From assembly GCF_037132785.1 (NCBI RefSeq), contig NZ_JBAHZZ010000183.1, positions 1-7,856 on the forward strand: a DNA stretch of 7,856 nt, in the 5' to 3' direction. Of the stretch, positions 7,719 to 7,856 are shown piece after piece. This DNA comes from Flavicella sp037132785 (GTDB taxonomy: Bacteria > Bacteroidota > Bacteroidia > Flavobacteriales > Flavobacteriaceae). The notes beneath the pieces were generated by a model. That model worked only from the letters and a program-made list of their open reading frames with translations. It made no database searches and had not been told where the DNA came from. The position numbers and the translations under genes were made by a program. Numbering within the stretch: the first letter of the stretch is position 1; the number at the start of each line of letters is the position of its first letter.

Positions 7719-7856
7719 TTATACGCCTAGTGTCTGTTTTGTATTTTTTTGATATTTAGGTTTTTGTAGTACCATTCTAAGAATTGTTTTATGAAAAATG
7801 GATTCTTTGTATTGTGACCTATTAATTCTAAAACAAAATTCATCAAAATATGCTTG
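7719..7856 (-). CDS. IS1595/ISXO2-family transposase, C-terminal fragment cut by window edge
   Basis: This is the last 45 codons of a gene that begins outside the window, ending in TAA. It is open from the window edge. The fragment opens with Q-A-Y-F-D-E-F-C-F-R-I-N-R, which closely resembles the conserved C-terminal 'YxDEFCxRxNRR' segment of DDE transposases of the IS1595 (ISXO2-like) family. A typical tail with R-M-V follows about 15 residues later. The catalytic DDE residues would lie upstream and cannot be seen, so whether the element is intact is unknown. It points the same way as the efflux operon and its stop is 103 nt before the first operon gene, so the element's terminal repeat should lie in that gap. 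The family call rests on recognising a short motif. Confidence 0.75.
   Translation of the reverse strand, partial: QAYFDEFCFRINRSQYKESIFHKTILRMVLQKPKYQKNTKQTLGV

Overview
The window is strongly AT-rich. Its features point to a member of the Bacteroidota, probably a flavobacterium: most gene starts lack a Shine-Dalgarno sequence, there is a TTTG / TAnnTTTG-type promoter, and the protein families match. This assignment is inferred from sequence character, with no database search.

Layout, read in the direction of transcription (minus strand, right to left). At the right edge is the last 45 codons of an IS1595/ISXO2-type transposase (7719-7856). A gap of about 100 nt follows, holding a plausible Bacteroidota promoter (7641-7669). 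Four tightly packed genes come next and almost certainly form one operon. (1) 7615-5282 encodes an outer-membrane TolC-like protein with an extra N-terminal domain of about 300 residues resembling a periplasmic ABC substrate-binding protein. (2) 5277-4186 encodes a lipoprotein periplasmic adaptor (membrane fusion protein). (3) 4163-1053 encodes an RND-superfamily inner-membrane efflux permease. (4) 1051-383 encodes a six-helix potassium channel-like protein with an S-I-G-Y-G-D selectivity filter. The gaps between genes are 4, 22 and 1 nt. The left 382 nt holds no convincing gene, only AT-rich inverted repeats, one of which could terminate the operon.

Genes 1-3 are a complete tripartite efflux pump: inner-membrane RND engine, periplasmic adaptor and outer-membrane exit duct. 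Two things are unusual. The exit duct carries its own putative ligand-binding domain, which would sit in the periplasm. A K+ channel-like gene is placed one nucleotide after the pump gene, so the two are probably translationally coupled. The RND protein also departs from the AcrB proton-relay residues (D-N in helix 4 and N-N in helix 10, where AcrB has D-D and K-N). Together these suggest a channel-associated efflux system with its own substrate capture, but the substrate and any functional link to the channel are inference. No regulator gene is visible, and the promoter lies beside or inside the end of an insertion sequence.
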